Positions 1 through 7,618 of a DNA stretch of 36,235 nt are shown here, one piece after another. The position numbers and the translations under genes were made by a program. Source of the DNA: Candidatus Acetothermia bacterium JdFR-48. Its GTDB lineage: Bacteria; Bipolaricaulota; Bipolaricaulia; Bipolaricaulales; Bipolaricaulaceae. The notes beneath the pieces are model-generated. The model made no database searches and was not told the DNA's origin. It saw nothing but the letters and a program-made list of their open reading frames with translations. The stretch's first letter is position 1. Each line of letters begins with the position of its first letter. The stretch spans positions 16,065-52,299 of the forward strand of contig MTNJ01000047.1 of NCBI GenBank assembly GCA_002011425.1. The letters run 5' to 3'.

Positions 1-55
1 AGATATCAACGTTCAGGTCGCCGATTATGAGGACCCTCGTTCTCCCCTCTCCCAT
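1..55 (-). CDS. PfkB-family sugar kinase, N-terminal fragment (runs off the window)
   Basis: The reverse strand opens with ATG at 55 and reads MGEGRTRVLIIGDLNVDI before leaving the window. The GDLNVDI stretch is the typical first beta strand and substrate-binding motif of ribokinase/PfkB kinases. A Shine-Dalgarno-like GAGGGG lies just before the ATG. It is divergent from the MoaD-like gene with 39 nt between them. Given the ribose-type transporter nearby it could be the ribokinase, but only 18 residues are visible, so the substrate is a guess. Confidence 0.6.
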   Translation of the reverse strand, partial: MGEGRTRVLIIGDLNVDI

Positions 56-94
56 TTGTCCCCCTCGGTTTTCCATTTAAACTCCAATCCGGCC

Positions 95-340
95 ATGAGG
101 ATTAAGGTGAAGTTCTTCTCTTCGTTCGGGAACTTGGCCGGCGTGAACGAGGACGAGCTCGAGGTCCCGGAGGGGGCCACTCTACGAAAAGTGGTGGAGG
201 TCATCCTCGAACGCTACCCTCAGCTCAAGCAGTTCGCCGAGTACATGATCACGAGCCTCAACAATCGCGTCGCCGATGAGGATGCCCCCGTCAAAGAGGG
301 GGATGTGGTGGCGATCATGCCCCCATTGGGCGGTGGCTAG
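95..340 (+). CDS. MoaD/ThiS-family ubiquitin-like sulfur carrier
   Basis: An 81-residue protein with the beta-grasp pattern of MoaD, beginning MRIKVKFFSSFGNLAG and ending PPLGGG. The C-terminal Gly-Gly is the site that is adenylated and thiocarboxylated in this family. MoaD is the small subunit of molybdopterin synthase and ThiS serves thiazole synthesis; the PPLGGG ending after a VVAIMP strand favours a MoaD-type role in molybdenum or tungsten cofactor synthesis. I chose the ATG at 95; a TTG at 56 would add 13 residues that do not resemble the family. No molybdopterin genes are adjacent. The 3' end overlaps the end of the convergent Fur gene by four bases. Confidence 0.8.
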   Translation: MRIKVKFFSSFGNLAGVNEDELEVPEGATLRKVVEVILERYPQLKQFAEYMITSLNNRVADEDAPVKEGDVVAIMPPLGGG

Positions 341-768
341 GACTTCTGGGCACACTCCGGGCAAAGGCCGATCCCTTGGATGTGCACCTTCTCCAGCGCG
401 AATTCCTCCTTTGTCGCAGCTCGCTCCAGGGAAGCCCGTATCCGTCCGAGCTCGAATTCGATCACCCGGCCACAGGATCTGCAGACGAGGTGTCCGTGAT
501 CCTCGCGAGCCAGGACATTCTCATAATGGGCATGAGCCTTTCCCAACCGTACTTTGCGAACAAACCCGGCTTCCTCCAAGAGATCCAGGGTACGGTACAC
601 CGTGGCGATGGACACCCGCTCCCGACGCAGGCTCTCCCAGATATCGGTGGCGTCGAAGTGGCCCCTGTGGGAGAGCACGGCACGCAGGATTTTACGGCGG
701 GTCTCGGTCACGTTGCGGCCGCGATGACGCAGGAACTTCTCGAATTGTTCTAACGGGCCCTGGGACAT
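337..768 (-). CDS. Fur-family metal-dependent transcriptional regulator
   Basis: A 143-residue protein, normal Fur/PerR/Zur length. The N-terminal winged helix includes VTETRRKILRAVLSHRGHFDA and the recognition region VSIATVYRTLDLLEEAGFV. The C-terminal dimerisation domain has HAHYE and EDHGHLVC with two zinc-binding pairs, CRSC near residue 96 and CPEC near residue 137, as in structural-zinc Fur members. Whether it senses iron, zinc or peroxide cannot be told. It has its own promoter immediately upstream, so it is probably not simply the last gene of the sugar operon, although that operon could read through. Confidence 0.92.
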   Translation of the reverse strand: MSQGPLEQFEKFLRHRGRNVTETRRKILRAVLSHRGHFDATDIWESLRRERVSIATVYRTLDLLEEAGFVRKVRLGKAHAHYENVLAREDHGHLVCRSCGRVIEFELGRIRASLERAATKEEFALEKVHIQGIGLCPECAQKS

Positions 769-784
769 CGTCTCACCCCAAAGG

Positions 785-814
785 AAAACTATTCTAATTT
801 TTGCAAATTGTCAA
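785..814 (-). promoter_or_regulatory. fur promoter with overlapping palindrome
   Basis: On the minus strand a perfect -35 TTGACA (809-814) is followed after 17 nt by TAGTTT (786-791). Around the -10 lies an AT-rich imperfect palindrome, AAAACTATTCTAATTTT (785-801), that resembles Fur/PerR-type boxes and could allow autoregulation. A GGGGTGA ribosome site sits just before the ATG at 768. The promoter starts only a few bases after the stop codon of the sugar-transport ATPase. Confidence 0.55.
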
Positions 815-819
815 CGAGC

Positions 820-1581
820 TCACTCGCCCCCGACCATCAACTTCACCGCCTCGTCGATGGTCAGCTCATCGGCGGGGAAGTCCCCCACCTTCTCCCCCTT
901 CCGCAGGACCACGATCCGATCGGCCACTGCGAAGACCTCCTGGAGGGTATGGCTGATGAAGACGACCCCGATATCCTTCTCCTTGAGATTCCGCACGAGG
1001 CCGAGGACCTTCCGCGCTTCCTGCACCGCCAGGGCCGCCGTGGGCTCATCCATTATGAGAAGCCTGGGCTCAGTGTAAAGGGCCCGGGCGATGGCCACCG
1101 TCTGGCGCTGGCCGCCGGAGAGCTCCCCGGCCAGGGCGTTGAGGTCACCGATGTTGACCTTGAGGCGTTCGAGCAAAGCCCGTGCCTCTCGCACCATCTG
1201 GCCCTTGTGGAGGAGTGCGAGGAGGCCCCTCCCGCCCACCAACGCAGGCTCGCGCCCGAGGAAGATATTCGCAGGAACGTCCAAATTGTCCACCAACGCG
1301 AGTTCCTGGTAGACCGTCTCTATTCCATGTTCTTTGGCGTCCTTGGGGCTGCGGAAACGCACCCTTCGTCCCTCGATGAGAATCTCCCCTTTGTCGGGCG
1401 GAAAGACGCCGGAGAGGATCTTGATCAGGGTGGACTTCCCGGCCCCGTTATCGCCGATCAGTCCCACGACCTCCCCGGGGAAGACGGAGAAATCCACTCC
1501 CTTCAAAGCGTGAACCCCACCGAACCACTTGTGAATTCCCCGCATTTCCACCCATGGCCGCCCCTCACGTTCTCGGACCAT
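820..1581 (-). CDS. Ribose-type sugar ABC transporter, single-domain ATP-binding protein
   Basis: A 253-residue cytoplasmic ABC ATPase powering import through the RbsC-like permease. Walker A is GDNGAGKST at about residues 41-49, the signature is LSGGQRQ at about 152-158, and Walker B is LLIMDEPTAAL. It is a single ATPase domain, about half the length of classical RbsA, matching the FrcA/XylG-like half-size members, so it probably works as a homodimer. Its ATG shares one base with the stop codon of rbsD (TGATG), indicating translational coupling. It is the last gene of the sugar operon. Confidence 0.92.
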   Translation of the reverse strand: MVREREGRPWVEMRGIHKWFGGVHALKGVDFSVFPGEVVGLIGDNGAGKSTLIKILSGVFPPDKGEILIEGRRVRFRSPKDAKEHGIETVYQELALVDNLDVPANIFLGREPALVGGRGLLALLHKGQMVREARALLERLKVNIGDLNALAGELSGGQRQTVAIARALYTEPRLLIMDEPTAALAVQEARKVLGLVRNLKEKDIGVVFISHTLQEVFAVADRIVVLRKGEKVGDFPADELTIDEAVKLMVGGE

Positions 1582-1976
1582 CAGAAGATCACCCCGGATT
1601 CCAGGATGACGTTGGCATAGGGAGTGGCCTCACCCGTTCGGATCACAGCCCGCGCCCGCATGAGGAGCTCCTTGAATTTCTCGTGCGGCACTTCTTCCAG
1701 TTCTGCCCCGGGAAAGAGTTCGCGGAGGAGCTCCAGGTTGCGGGGGTTGTGGGCCTTCATCTCCCCGGCCACGATCAGTCTCTGTACAGCGACCTCCTCG
1801 GCCAACGCTCGGATTACGTCGCCGAACGAGGGGAGGCCCGGCACCAGGGCCAGGTCTATACGCCATATCCCATCGGGAATTGGAAGGCCACAATCGGCCA
1901 CCACCACCCAGTCGCCATGGCCCAACCGGGCTAAGAGGAGGTTCAATTGGTCGTTCAAGATCCCTCTCTTCTTCAT
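1581..1976 (-). CDS. rbsD: RbsD/FucU-family sugar mutarotase (D-ribose pyranase)
   Basis: A 131-residue protein matching RbsD: it starts MKKRGILNDQLNLLLARLGHGD and has VVADCGLPIP, then DLALVPGLPSF in the middle and a C-terminal IRTGEATPYANVILESGV. The GHGD histidine and the ATPYANVIL segment are hallmark active-site regions. The enzyme interconverts pyranose and furanose forms of ribose (fucose in the FucU branch) so that the kinase gets its preferred anomer. It lies between permease and ATPase with 10 nt and minus 1 nt spacing, so the transporter most likely carries ribose or a close relative. GGGAGG precedes the ATG. Confidence 0.9.
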   Translation of the reverse strand: MKKRGILNDQLNLLLARLGHGDWVVVADCGLPIPDGIWRIDLALVPGLPSFGDVIRALAEEVAVQRLIVAGEMKAHNPRNLELLRELFPGAELEEVPHEKFKELLMRARAVIRTGEATPYANVILESGVIF

Positions 1977-1986
1977 GGCGCCTCCC

Positions 1987-2940
1987 TTACTTGGCGAACC
2001 TGACGCCGCGGGAGAGGGAGACGGCGGCTATGGCGAGGATCAAGCCCTTGGCGATGTACTGGTAGAAGGCTCCCACTTTGAGGAGGTTTAGAATGTTCCC
2101 CAAGATCGTCATCACCAACGCCCCGAAGAACGTCCCCACGAGCGACCCCACCCCGCCGCTCAAGCTTACACCCCCCAACACCGCGGCGGCGATGGCATCG
2201 AGCTCGTACCCTTCCCCGGCGGTAGGATAAGCGGCATTGAGCCGGGCATCCAACATGATCCCGCCCAGGGCAGCGCACAACCCCGAGAGGACGAACACCA
2301 GGAGTTTCACCCGGCGGACGTTCACGCCCACGAATCGAGCACCGATCTCGTTCCCCCCCACCGCATAGACGTACCGGCCGAAACGGGTATGAGAAAGGGA
2401 AAGTTGCCAGAGGACGTACACCCCGAAGGTAATCAGGAAGAGCAAGGGCAGGGGACCCGCGTACCCCGCCAGGGCCCTGAAGCTCCTGAGGAAGCCGGAG
2501 ACGGGACGGCCATTTGTCAAGACGAGCGTGCCGCCCCGCGCGACCGCCATCATGGCCAGGGTGGCGATGAAAGAGGGAATGCGCACCCAGGCCACCATCA
2601 AGCCGTTGAGTCCCCCGGCAAGGGCCCCCGCGGCCAGCCCACCCAGGACAGCCCAGGGAATCGCCAGGCCTGCCCACTTCATCAGCACCGCGGTTATGGA
2701 GCCCCCGATGGCCAACACCGCGCCGATGGAGAGATCGATTCCCCCGGTGAGAATCACACATGCCTCTCCGACAGCGAGGATGGCGATGATGGAGACCTGC
2801 GAGAGGACGTTTTTTATGTTCATGGGGGTGAGGAAGTGAGGGGAGAGGGAAGAAGCCACGATTACTAAGAGCAACAACGCCATCAGGGGGAACAGGACCC
2901 TATTTCGGTTGATCCTGCGCAGCCATGTCTTGAGGTTCAT
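1987..2940 (-). CDS. rbsC: Ribose-type ABC transporter permease
   Basis: A 317-residue integral membrane protein of the RbsC/BPD_transp_2 family with about eight to ten hydrophobic segments. It has the family landmarks ILTGGIDLSIGAVLA near residue 65, IPSFIATLAMMAVARGGTL near 120, and the C-terminal GVSLSGGVGSLVGTFFGALVM. It forms the transmembrane channel with the neighbouring ATPase. A strong GGAGGAAG ribosome site precedes the ATG. A large stem-loop lies between this gene and the upstream binding-protein gene, so the permease is probably expressed less than the binding protein. Confidence 0.94.
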   Translation of the reverse strand: MNLKTWLRRINRNRVLFPLMALLLLVIVASSLSPHFLTPMNIKNVLSQVSIIAILAVGEACVILTGGIDLSIGAVLAIGGSITAVLMKWAGLAIPWAVLGGLAAGALAGGLNGLMVAWVRIPSFIATLAMMAVARGGTLVLTNGRPVSGFLRSFRALAGYAGPLPLLFLITFGVYVLWQLSLSHTRFGRYVYAVGGNEIGARFVGVNVRRVKLLVFVLSGLCAALGGIMLDARLNAAYPTAGEGYELDAIAAAVLGGVSLSGGVGSLVGTFFGALVMTILGNILNLLKVGAFYQYIAKGLILAIAAVSLSRGVRFAK

Positions 2941-2956
2941 CTTCCTCCGTGAGGTT

Positions 2957-2994
2957 AAAAGGAAAGGGCCCGGCAGGCCAGCCCGCCGGGCCCT
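2957..2994 (-). terminator. Intercistronic stem-loop between rbsB and rbsC
   Basis: A perfect 10-bp stem (AGGGCCCGGC at 2965-2974, complement at 2985-2994) with a 10-nt loop. On the minus strand it is followed by a broken U-run (TTTCCTTTTAA). It lies 17 nt after the rbsB stop codon inside the operon. It can act as a partial terminator or as a 3'-end stabiliser, as in many binding-protein operons where the binding protein is made in excess. Confidence 0.7.
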
Positions 2995-3010
2995 CGGGTC
3001 AGATCCCGCC

Positions 3011-4024
3011 TTACTTGGTCCCGGGCAGAGGCGGGGGAGTGCGGGTGATCCGCGCCACTTGGTCTACGTTCTCCGCCGTCACCACCGCCACCGGGGTCGG
3101 GATGAAGAGGGCTCCGGTGGGTGGATAGATCGCGGTCCCGGCGGGTGGCCGCCAACCTTCGGTGAGGTAGCGATAGGCGGCCTCGACGCCCCAGTAACCT
3201 TGGATATAGGGCGCCTGTGCCACGGTCCCCACGAGCTCGCCCGACTTCACCGCGGCCACGGCATCGTCGATGGCGTCGAACCCCATGAGGAGGATCCCGC
3301 CTGGGAACCCCACTTTGAGGCCAGCGGCCTTGATGGCCTCCAGGGCGCCCAGCACCATCTCGTCGTTCGCCGCGATCACGGCGTCGATGTCAGTGGTAGT
3401 GGCGAGAATATCCGACATCACCTGGTAACCTTTGGCACGGTCAAAGTACGCGGTGAGGTCAGCCACGACCTCTATGGCCCCGCCCTCGATCAGGGGGCTG
3501 AACACGTTCTTAAAGCCTTCCTCGCGCTCTACCGCGGCCGAGGCGCCGGGGATACCTTCCAGAATCACGACGCGCCAGGGGAGATCGCGCTTGGCCAGGG
3601 CGAGGTAGCGGATCAAGGTCGCGGCACCCTGCTCAGCGGCCAGGACGTTGCTCGTGCCGATATAGCAGACACGCTCTCCACCGAGGACGTCCCGGTCCAC
3701 CGAGAAGACGGGGACACCGGCGGCGTTGGCCTTCTCCACCGCGGGGATCAGGGCCTCGGCGTTGACGGGGTTGATGCAGATGGCGTCCACGCCTGCCGCG
3801 AGCGCATCCTCGACCTGGGACAACTGCAGGGCCGCGTCGTCCTGGGCGTCATAGATCACTACCTCGGCACCGAACTTCTCCCCCGCCGCTTTGGCTCCGT
3901 CGGCGAGGGTGACGAAGTAGGGATTTTTGAGAGTGGAGATGAAGACAGCGATGGTCGGCTTTGCAGCCAAAACGGAGACCCCCACGAGCAACAACACCCC
4001 AAGAATTGCGAACAAACGCTTCAT
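3011..4024 (-). CDS. rbsB: Periplasmic sugar-binding protein of the ribose-type ABC transporter
   Basis: About 337 residues, a type I periplasmic binding protein (peripla_BP_4/RbsB group). A Sec signal peptide is clear: MKRLFAILGVLLLVGVSVLA followed by AKPTIAVFISTLKNPYF. There is no lipobox cysteine, so the protein is probably freely periplasmic. The domain has the usual ADGAKAAGEKFGAEVVIYD and VDAICINPVNAEALIP segments. I chose the ATG at 4024 because GGAGG lies nine bases before it; a GTG at 4030 would be too close. The gene follows the LacI-type repressor by 14 nt and is followed by a stem-loop that may favour its higher expression. Confidence 0.92.
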   Translation of the reverse strand: MKRLFAILGVLLLVGVSVLAAKPTIAVFISTLKNPYFVTLADGAKAAGEKFGAEVVIYDAQDDAALQLSQVEDALAAGVDAICINPVNAEALIPAVEKANAAGVPVFSVDRDVLGGERVCYIGTSNVLAAEQGAATLIRYLALAKRDLPWRVVILEGIPGASAAVEREEGFKNVFSPLIEGGAIEVVADLTAYFDRAKGYQVMSDILATTTDIDAVIAANDEMVLGALEAIKAAGLKVGFPGGILLMGFDAIDDAVAAVKSGELVGTVAQAPYIQGYWGVEAAYRYLTEGWRPPAGTAIYPPTGALFIPTPVAVVTAENVDQVARITRTPPPLPGTK

Positions 4025-4038
4025 CAGCACTCACCTCC

Positions 4039-5070
4039 TCAAGATTTGTCCGACGTGGGTGTCCTTCCCGAGCTATCACCTCCCCTCCGCGGGGTCGATT
4101 CCCCGACGATCAGCTCCACCGGGAGCACCCTCCCCTCCACGGCCTCGCCACCTTCGAGGAGCTGTCGCATCGCTTCCTTCCCGATCTCATATGCCGGGAC
4201 GGCGACGGTGGTGAGACGGGGACGGACGAGATCCGCGGGCAACACGTGGTCGAAGCCGGCAATGCCCACTTCCCCGGGGACCGAAATACCCATGTCTTCG
4301 GCGGCTCGGAGCGCCCCAATGGCCATGAGGTCGTTGCCGGCGACGAGGGCCTCCACCTCGGGGTGGCGGGAGAGGACCCGCCGGGCGAGGTCATAACCGC
4401 TTTGGTAGGTGAAATCTCCGTGTAAAACCGCGACCGGCTCGATGTTCGCCACCCGCAGCGCCACCACGAACCCCTCCAGGCGGTCGGCAGCGGTGCTGAC
4501 CTCCGCGGGGCCGGCGAGGTAAGCGATCCGACGGTAACCGGCAGAGAGGAGATGCACAGCGAGGGCGGCGCTCCCGGCCTGGTTGTCCGCTTCCACCGCG
4601 GGGTAACCATCCACCCGTCGGTCGGCGACCACGATGCGCACGCCCCGTCGCCGGAGCCGCGTCACTTTGGCCTCGTTGGGCCGCCCCACGGGGACGAAGA
4701 CGACCCCGTCCACCCCTTCCGCGAGCAGGATGTCCCAGTACTGGGTTTCTTTCTCCACGGAGTTGTCGGAGTCACAGATCAGGGTGGAGAGCCCGCGCTC
4801 GAAGGCGACAGCGGCGACGCCGCGGGCGAGCAGGGAGAAGAAGGGATTCGAGATGTCGGGGATGAGAATGGCGATGACCCCGGTTTTCTTCTTGCGTAAG
4901 GTCCTGGCAGCCTTGGCCGGGGTGTAGTCCAGGGTCCTGATCGCCGCCAATACCCGTTCTTTGGTCTCGGGACGCATGTGCCCCGCGTCCTTCCCGTTGA
5001 GCACCCGGGACACCGTACTCGGGGAGACCCCAGCCAGCGCCGCCACTTCCCTGATGGTCACACGCCCCAT
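4039..5070 (-). CDS. LacI-family repressor of the sugar operon
   Basis: A 343-residue LacI/GalR-family regulator. The N-terminal helix-turn-helix reads TIREVAALAGVSPSTVSRVL (residues 4-23) with the hinge LDYTPAKAARTLR after it, then the sugar-binding core (IPDISNPFFSLLARGVAAVA, GVRIVVADRRVDG, GYRRIAYLAGP). It is the first gene of the operon feeding the ribose-type transporter, so it probably represses the whole operon until sugar or sugar phosphate binds. A perfect palindromic operator lies over its own transcription start. The ATG has no good Shine-Dalgarno sequence, and the operator occupies that region. Confidence 0.94.
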   Translation of the reverse strand: MGRVTIREVAALAGVSPSTVSRVLNGKDAGHMRPETKERVLAAIRTLDYTPAKAARTLRKKKTGVIAILIPDISNPFFSLLARGVAAVAFERGLSTLICDSDNSVEKETQYWDILLAEGVDGVVFVPVGRPNEAKVTRLRRRGVRIVVADRRVDGYPAVEADNQAGSAALAVHLLSAGYRRIAYLAGPAEVSTAADRLEGFVVALRVANIEPVAVLHGDFTYQSGYDLARRVLSRHPEVEALVAGNDLMAIGALRAAEDMGISVPGEVGIAGFDHVLPADLVRPRLTTVAVPAYEIGKEAMRQLLEGGEAVEGRVLPVELIVGESTPRRGGDSSGRTPTSDKS

Positions 5071-5077
5071 TTGGGAA

Positions 5078-5096
5078 AACGGTTTCCGAAACCGTT
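5078..5096 (-). promoter_or_regulatory. LacI-type operator
   Basis: A perfect 9+1+9 palindrome with half-sites AACGGTTTC and GAAACCGTT around a single central base. It lies 7 nt upstream of the repressor ATG and at the predicted transcription start, the classic position for autorepression. I saw no second copy elsewhere in the operon. Confidence 0.85.
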
Positions 5097-5101
5097 ACCC
5101 G

Positions 5102-5131
5102 ATTATACGGCCTTCCCCGCCCCGCGATCAA
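5102..5131 (-). promoter_or_regulatory. Promoter of the lacI-rbs operon
   Basis: On the minus strand TTGATC (5126-5131), an 18-nt spacer and a perfect TATAAT (5102-5107). Transcription would start near 5095, inside the operator, so repressor binding should block initiation. Confidence 0.75.
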
Positions 5132-5147
5132 GGGAGGGGAGAAGAAC

Positions 5148-6068
5148 TCAGCGCAGGTATCCTTTCCCGAGCTCCGGGGCCGTCCTCCCGTAGTCCACGC
5201 CCCGCGAGGACGGGGCCTTCCACAGCGTGCGCTCCAGGGTCGCGAGGCGGGCGAGGATTTCCTCCCGGGACTCCGGGATCCCCGAGAGGCCCACGCCCTC
5301 CACCGCCAACGACGCCGCCGCGGCGGCGAAATACGCGGCCTCTACGGGATCACGTGTCTCGTAGTACCGCACCGCGAACGCGGACCCGAAGACGTCCCCG
5401 GCGCCGGTCTCGTCCGCCTCCGCCGCGGGCACCGCCGGAATCCGGCCCCAGAAGGCGCCCCGCACGTAGAGGTCGGCTCCCTCCTTCCCCCGGGTGAGGA
5501 CGAAGATCCGTGAGAGCTCGACGTAGCACTCGACCTCCTCCCGTGTGAGCTCCTCGTGGCTCGCCACGATGAAGTCGACCTTTCCCGCCACCTCTCCGAG
5601 CTCTTCCCATCGGGTTTTGACCACCAGCCCTTTCGGTGTGCGGCGTCGCAACCAGCCCTGGGGGGCGACCCCCACCACCTCGGCCCTCACTATGTCCAGG
5701 GCCTCCACAGCGCTGAACTCCCCGAGGATCGGGCAGAAGTAAGCGATCTTGGGCCTCCGCCACCGTAACGGAATCTTTTTTACCTCCAGCCTCCCGGCCA
5801 CCGCCTCAACGAACTGGATCCGGCGTGAGCCTCGCCTCCGGTTGACGAACACCGTGCTCCGGCGACTCTCGGTCACCCATACCTTCACGCCGCGAAGGAC
5901 GCTCTCGAACGGGAAATCGGACGCGGCGCTCGTGAAAATCGCGACCTGGTAGCCTAAATTCCTCGCGAGAAGCCCCGCGTACGCGGCGGAGCCGCCGACC
6001 ACGAGGCCCTCATCACGGACGTCATAACACACGTAGCCGAGGGCCAAGAACTCGGGCCTCCGGAGCAC
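5148..6068 (-). CDS. PfkB-family carbohydrate kinase, possibly an inositol kinase
   Basis: About 306 residues. The C-terminal ADETGAGDVFGSAF is the PfkB signature, with the catalytic aspartate and anion hole in GAGD. An N-terminal VVGGSAAYAGLLARNLGY matches the substrate-binding region. The gene follows the di-myo-inositol-phosphate synthesis gene by only a few bases, so a role in phosphorylating inositol or a related polyol is a reasonable inference, but the substrate is not proven by motif. I chose GTG at 6068 because AAAGGGGG lies eight bases upstream; a GTG at 6077 lies within that ribosome site. The substrate-lid region is short. Confidence 0.85.
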   Translation of the reverse strand: MLRRPEFLALGYVCYDVRDEGLVVGGSAAYAGLLARNLGYQVAIFTSAASDFPFESVLRGVKVWVTESRRSTVFVNRRRGSRRIQFVEAVAGRLEVKKIPLRWRRPKIAYFCPILGEFSAVEALDIVRAEVVGVAPQGWLRRRTPKGLVVKTRWEELGEVAGKVDFIVASHEELTREEVECYVELSRIFVLTRGKEGADLYVRGAFWGRIPAVPAAEADETGAGDVFGSAFAVRYYETRDPVEAAYFAAAAASLAVEGVGLSGIPESREEILARLATLERTLWKAPSSRGVDYGRTAPELGKGYLR

Positions 6069-6083
6069 CGAGATCACCCCCTT

Positions 6084-7364
6084 TCACGCAGTTCTCCGGC
6101 GAAAACCCAGGATTAGCGTGAGGAGCACCCGCAAGTGCGTGAGGATCGCCAAGGTCCAGAAGAGCTCCTGCACCAAACCCAAGAACACTAACACCATGGT
6201 GAGGAATATCCGTTCGTCGCGCTTCCCTGGGAGAAAGCGCATGGCGGGAACCGCCCGGTACATGTCCTCCCCGAAGGCGGCCCTATATCGCTCGGTGGTG
6301 TAGCTCACGAGCACGCTCCCCAACAAGGCCCACGCCACCACCGGCCAGAACCAAGCGGGGAGTTTGGAGACGAGGGCCAACGAGGAGAGGTAGAAAATGT
6401 CCACGTACCGGTCGAGCACGGAATCGGTCCAGCCCCCGAGCGGGCTCGCGCGGAGCGAGGCCCGTGCGATCTCGCCGTCCACGCCGTCGAGAACAGAACT
6501 CAGTTGGTAGACGGCCGCAGCGGCGACGGGACTTACGAGATTGAGCACCCCCCCGAGGAGTCCCACCCCAAAGGTGAACCATGTGGCCTGCCATGGGGTC
6601 AGTCGCTCGACGAGAAACTCTGAAATCCAGGTGGAGATCCGTCGGTTGATGAGTCGGGAGACGAGGCCGTCTCCCGTCCCTTTTACGGCGAGGGCGACGA
6701 GGTGCCGGCGGGCCCGGCGCAGGTCCGCCGGCGTGTCGACGTCCGTCCAGAACTCCCCTGAAACCACGTGTACGGGGAGCTGAGCCCGGCGCACCACGTC
6801 CGCGAGCTCCACCGTCTCCCGCTCCGCGGCCAATTCACCGGTGACTACGAAGATGGAGGGATCAAGTACGAAACAGCCTGTGTCGTAGGCGTCAGGATTT
6901 TCTAACCGCTTCCCGATCTCGATGACTCTGCCATCCCGAATTCGTACCTTGGTGGACTCATCACGGTCCACGTACTTTGGGTCCGGGTCGACCACGAGGC
7001 CCTTCCCCCGCAGGGCATCCTGCAGGAGCTCGGTCCCGTAAAGGTGGTCGCCCATGAGGAGGAGGAACTCCCCCTCCACCGCGGAACGGGCGAGGTGAAG
7101 GGAGTACCCATTCCCCCGTTCCGGCTCCACATTGAAGACGAGGTGTGCCTCGAATTCATTTGCTTTCAGGAAAGACTCGAACGCACTGCGCCAGTCAGGA
7201 TGGACGACGAGGATCGCCTCCTCGATCCCCAACGTCCGCAGGGCCGAGAGGGTGCGGTGGAGGATCTCCCGGCCAGCGATGCGCAGGAGGGGCTTGGGTA
7301 CGCGGCCTCCCATGCGCCTCCCCTGGCCGGCCGCCAATATCACCGCCTGCTTCACTCGCGTCAC
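6084..7364 (-). CDS. Bifunctional inositol-1-phosphate cytidylyltransferase / di-myo-inositol phosphate phosphate synthase (IPCT-DIPPS)
   Basis: About 426 residues with two domains. Residues 5-220 are a nucleotidyltransferase with the signature AVILAAGQGRRMGGRVPKPL and a later FWTDVDTPADL. Residues 225-420 are a CDP-alcohol phosphotransferase with several membrane segments and an exact DG-x2-AR-x8-G-x3-D-x3-D motif. This fusion is known from Archaeoglobus, Thermotoga and Aquifex: the first domain makes CDP-inositol from CTP and inositol-1-phosphate, the second joins it to another inositol-1-phosphate to give phosphorylated di-myo-inositol phosphate, a thermoprotective solute. The GTG at 7364 is preferred because AGGAGG lies eight bases upstream; a GTG at 7373 abuts the ribosome site. 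The inositol-phosphate synthase and final phosphatase are not in the window. Confidence 0.88.
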   Translation of the reverse strand: MTRVKQAVILAAGQGRRMGGRVPKPLLRIAGREILHRTLSALRTLGIEEAILVVHPDWRSAFESFLKANEFEAHLVFNVEPERGNGYSLHLARSAVEGEFLLLMGDHLYGTELLQDALRGKGLVVDPDPKYVDRDESTKVRIRDGRVIEIGKRLENPDAYDTGCFVLDPSIFVVTGELAAERETVELADVVRRAQLPVHVVSGEFWTDVDTPADLRRARRHLVALAVKGTGDGLVSRLINRRISTWISEFLVERLTPWQATWFTFGVGLLGGVLNLVSPVAAAAVYQLSSVLDGVDGEIARASLRASPLGGWTDSVLDRYVDIFYLSSLALVSKLPAWFWPVVAWALLGSVLVSYTTERYRAAFGEDMYRAVPAMRFLPGKRDERIFLTMVLVFLGLVQELFWTLAILTHLRVLLTLILGFRRRTA

Positions 7365-7511
7365 CCTGCGCACCTCCTCGAAAGTGCGACGTTCGGGGAG
7401 AACTCAGCTCAGGGCAGGAGTGCCCTTGCCGGTCTCCCGGAGCATGAAGCTCAAAGCTACACCAGCGTCCAGGAGAAAAGAGAAAGGAACACTGAATGTG
7501 GCTAACCTTAT
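7365..7511 (-). other. Long 5' leader of the DIP-synthesis operon
   Basis: About 140 nt separate the predicted start of transcription from the GTG. The leader can form GTTC/GAAC (7391-7403) and a perfect 6-bp hairpin AGGGCA/TGCCCT with a 4-nt loop (7411-7426), just upstream of the ribosome site. I do not recognise a known riboswitch class. It may have a regulatory role, but structure alone does not prove this. Confidence 0.35.
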
Positions 7512-7539
7512 ATTATCACAAATTACGCCTGATTGTCAA
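7512..7539 (-). promoter_or_regulatory. Strong promoter of the DIP-synthesis operon
   Basis: On the minus strand a perfect TTGACA (7534-7539), a 16-nt spacer and GATAAT (7512-7517), with an alternative TAATAT at 18 nt spacing. The region is markedly AT-rich compared with the genome, as expected of a strong promoter. Confidence 0.75.
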
Positions 7540-7618
7540 GTAGCATCGCACAAAATTTTCGAAAGATGTAATATAAATAAATCAAAAATCATGCCAATTT
7601 ACCCCACATTGCTAAAGA

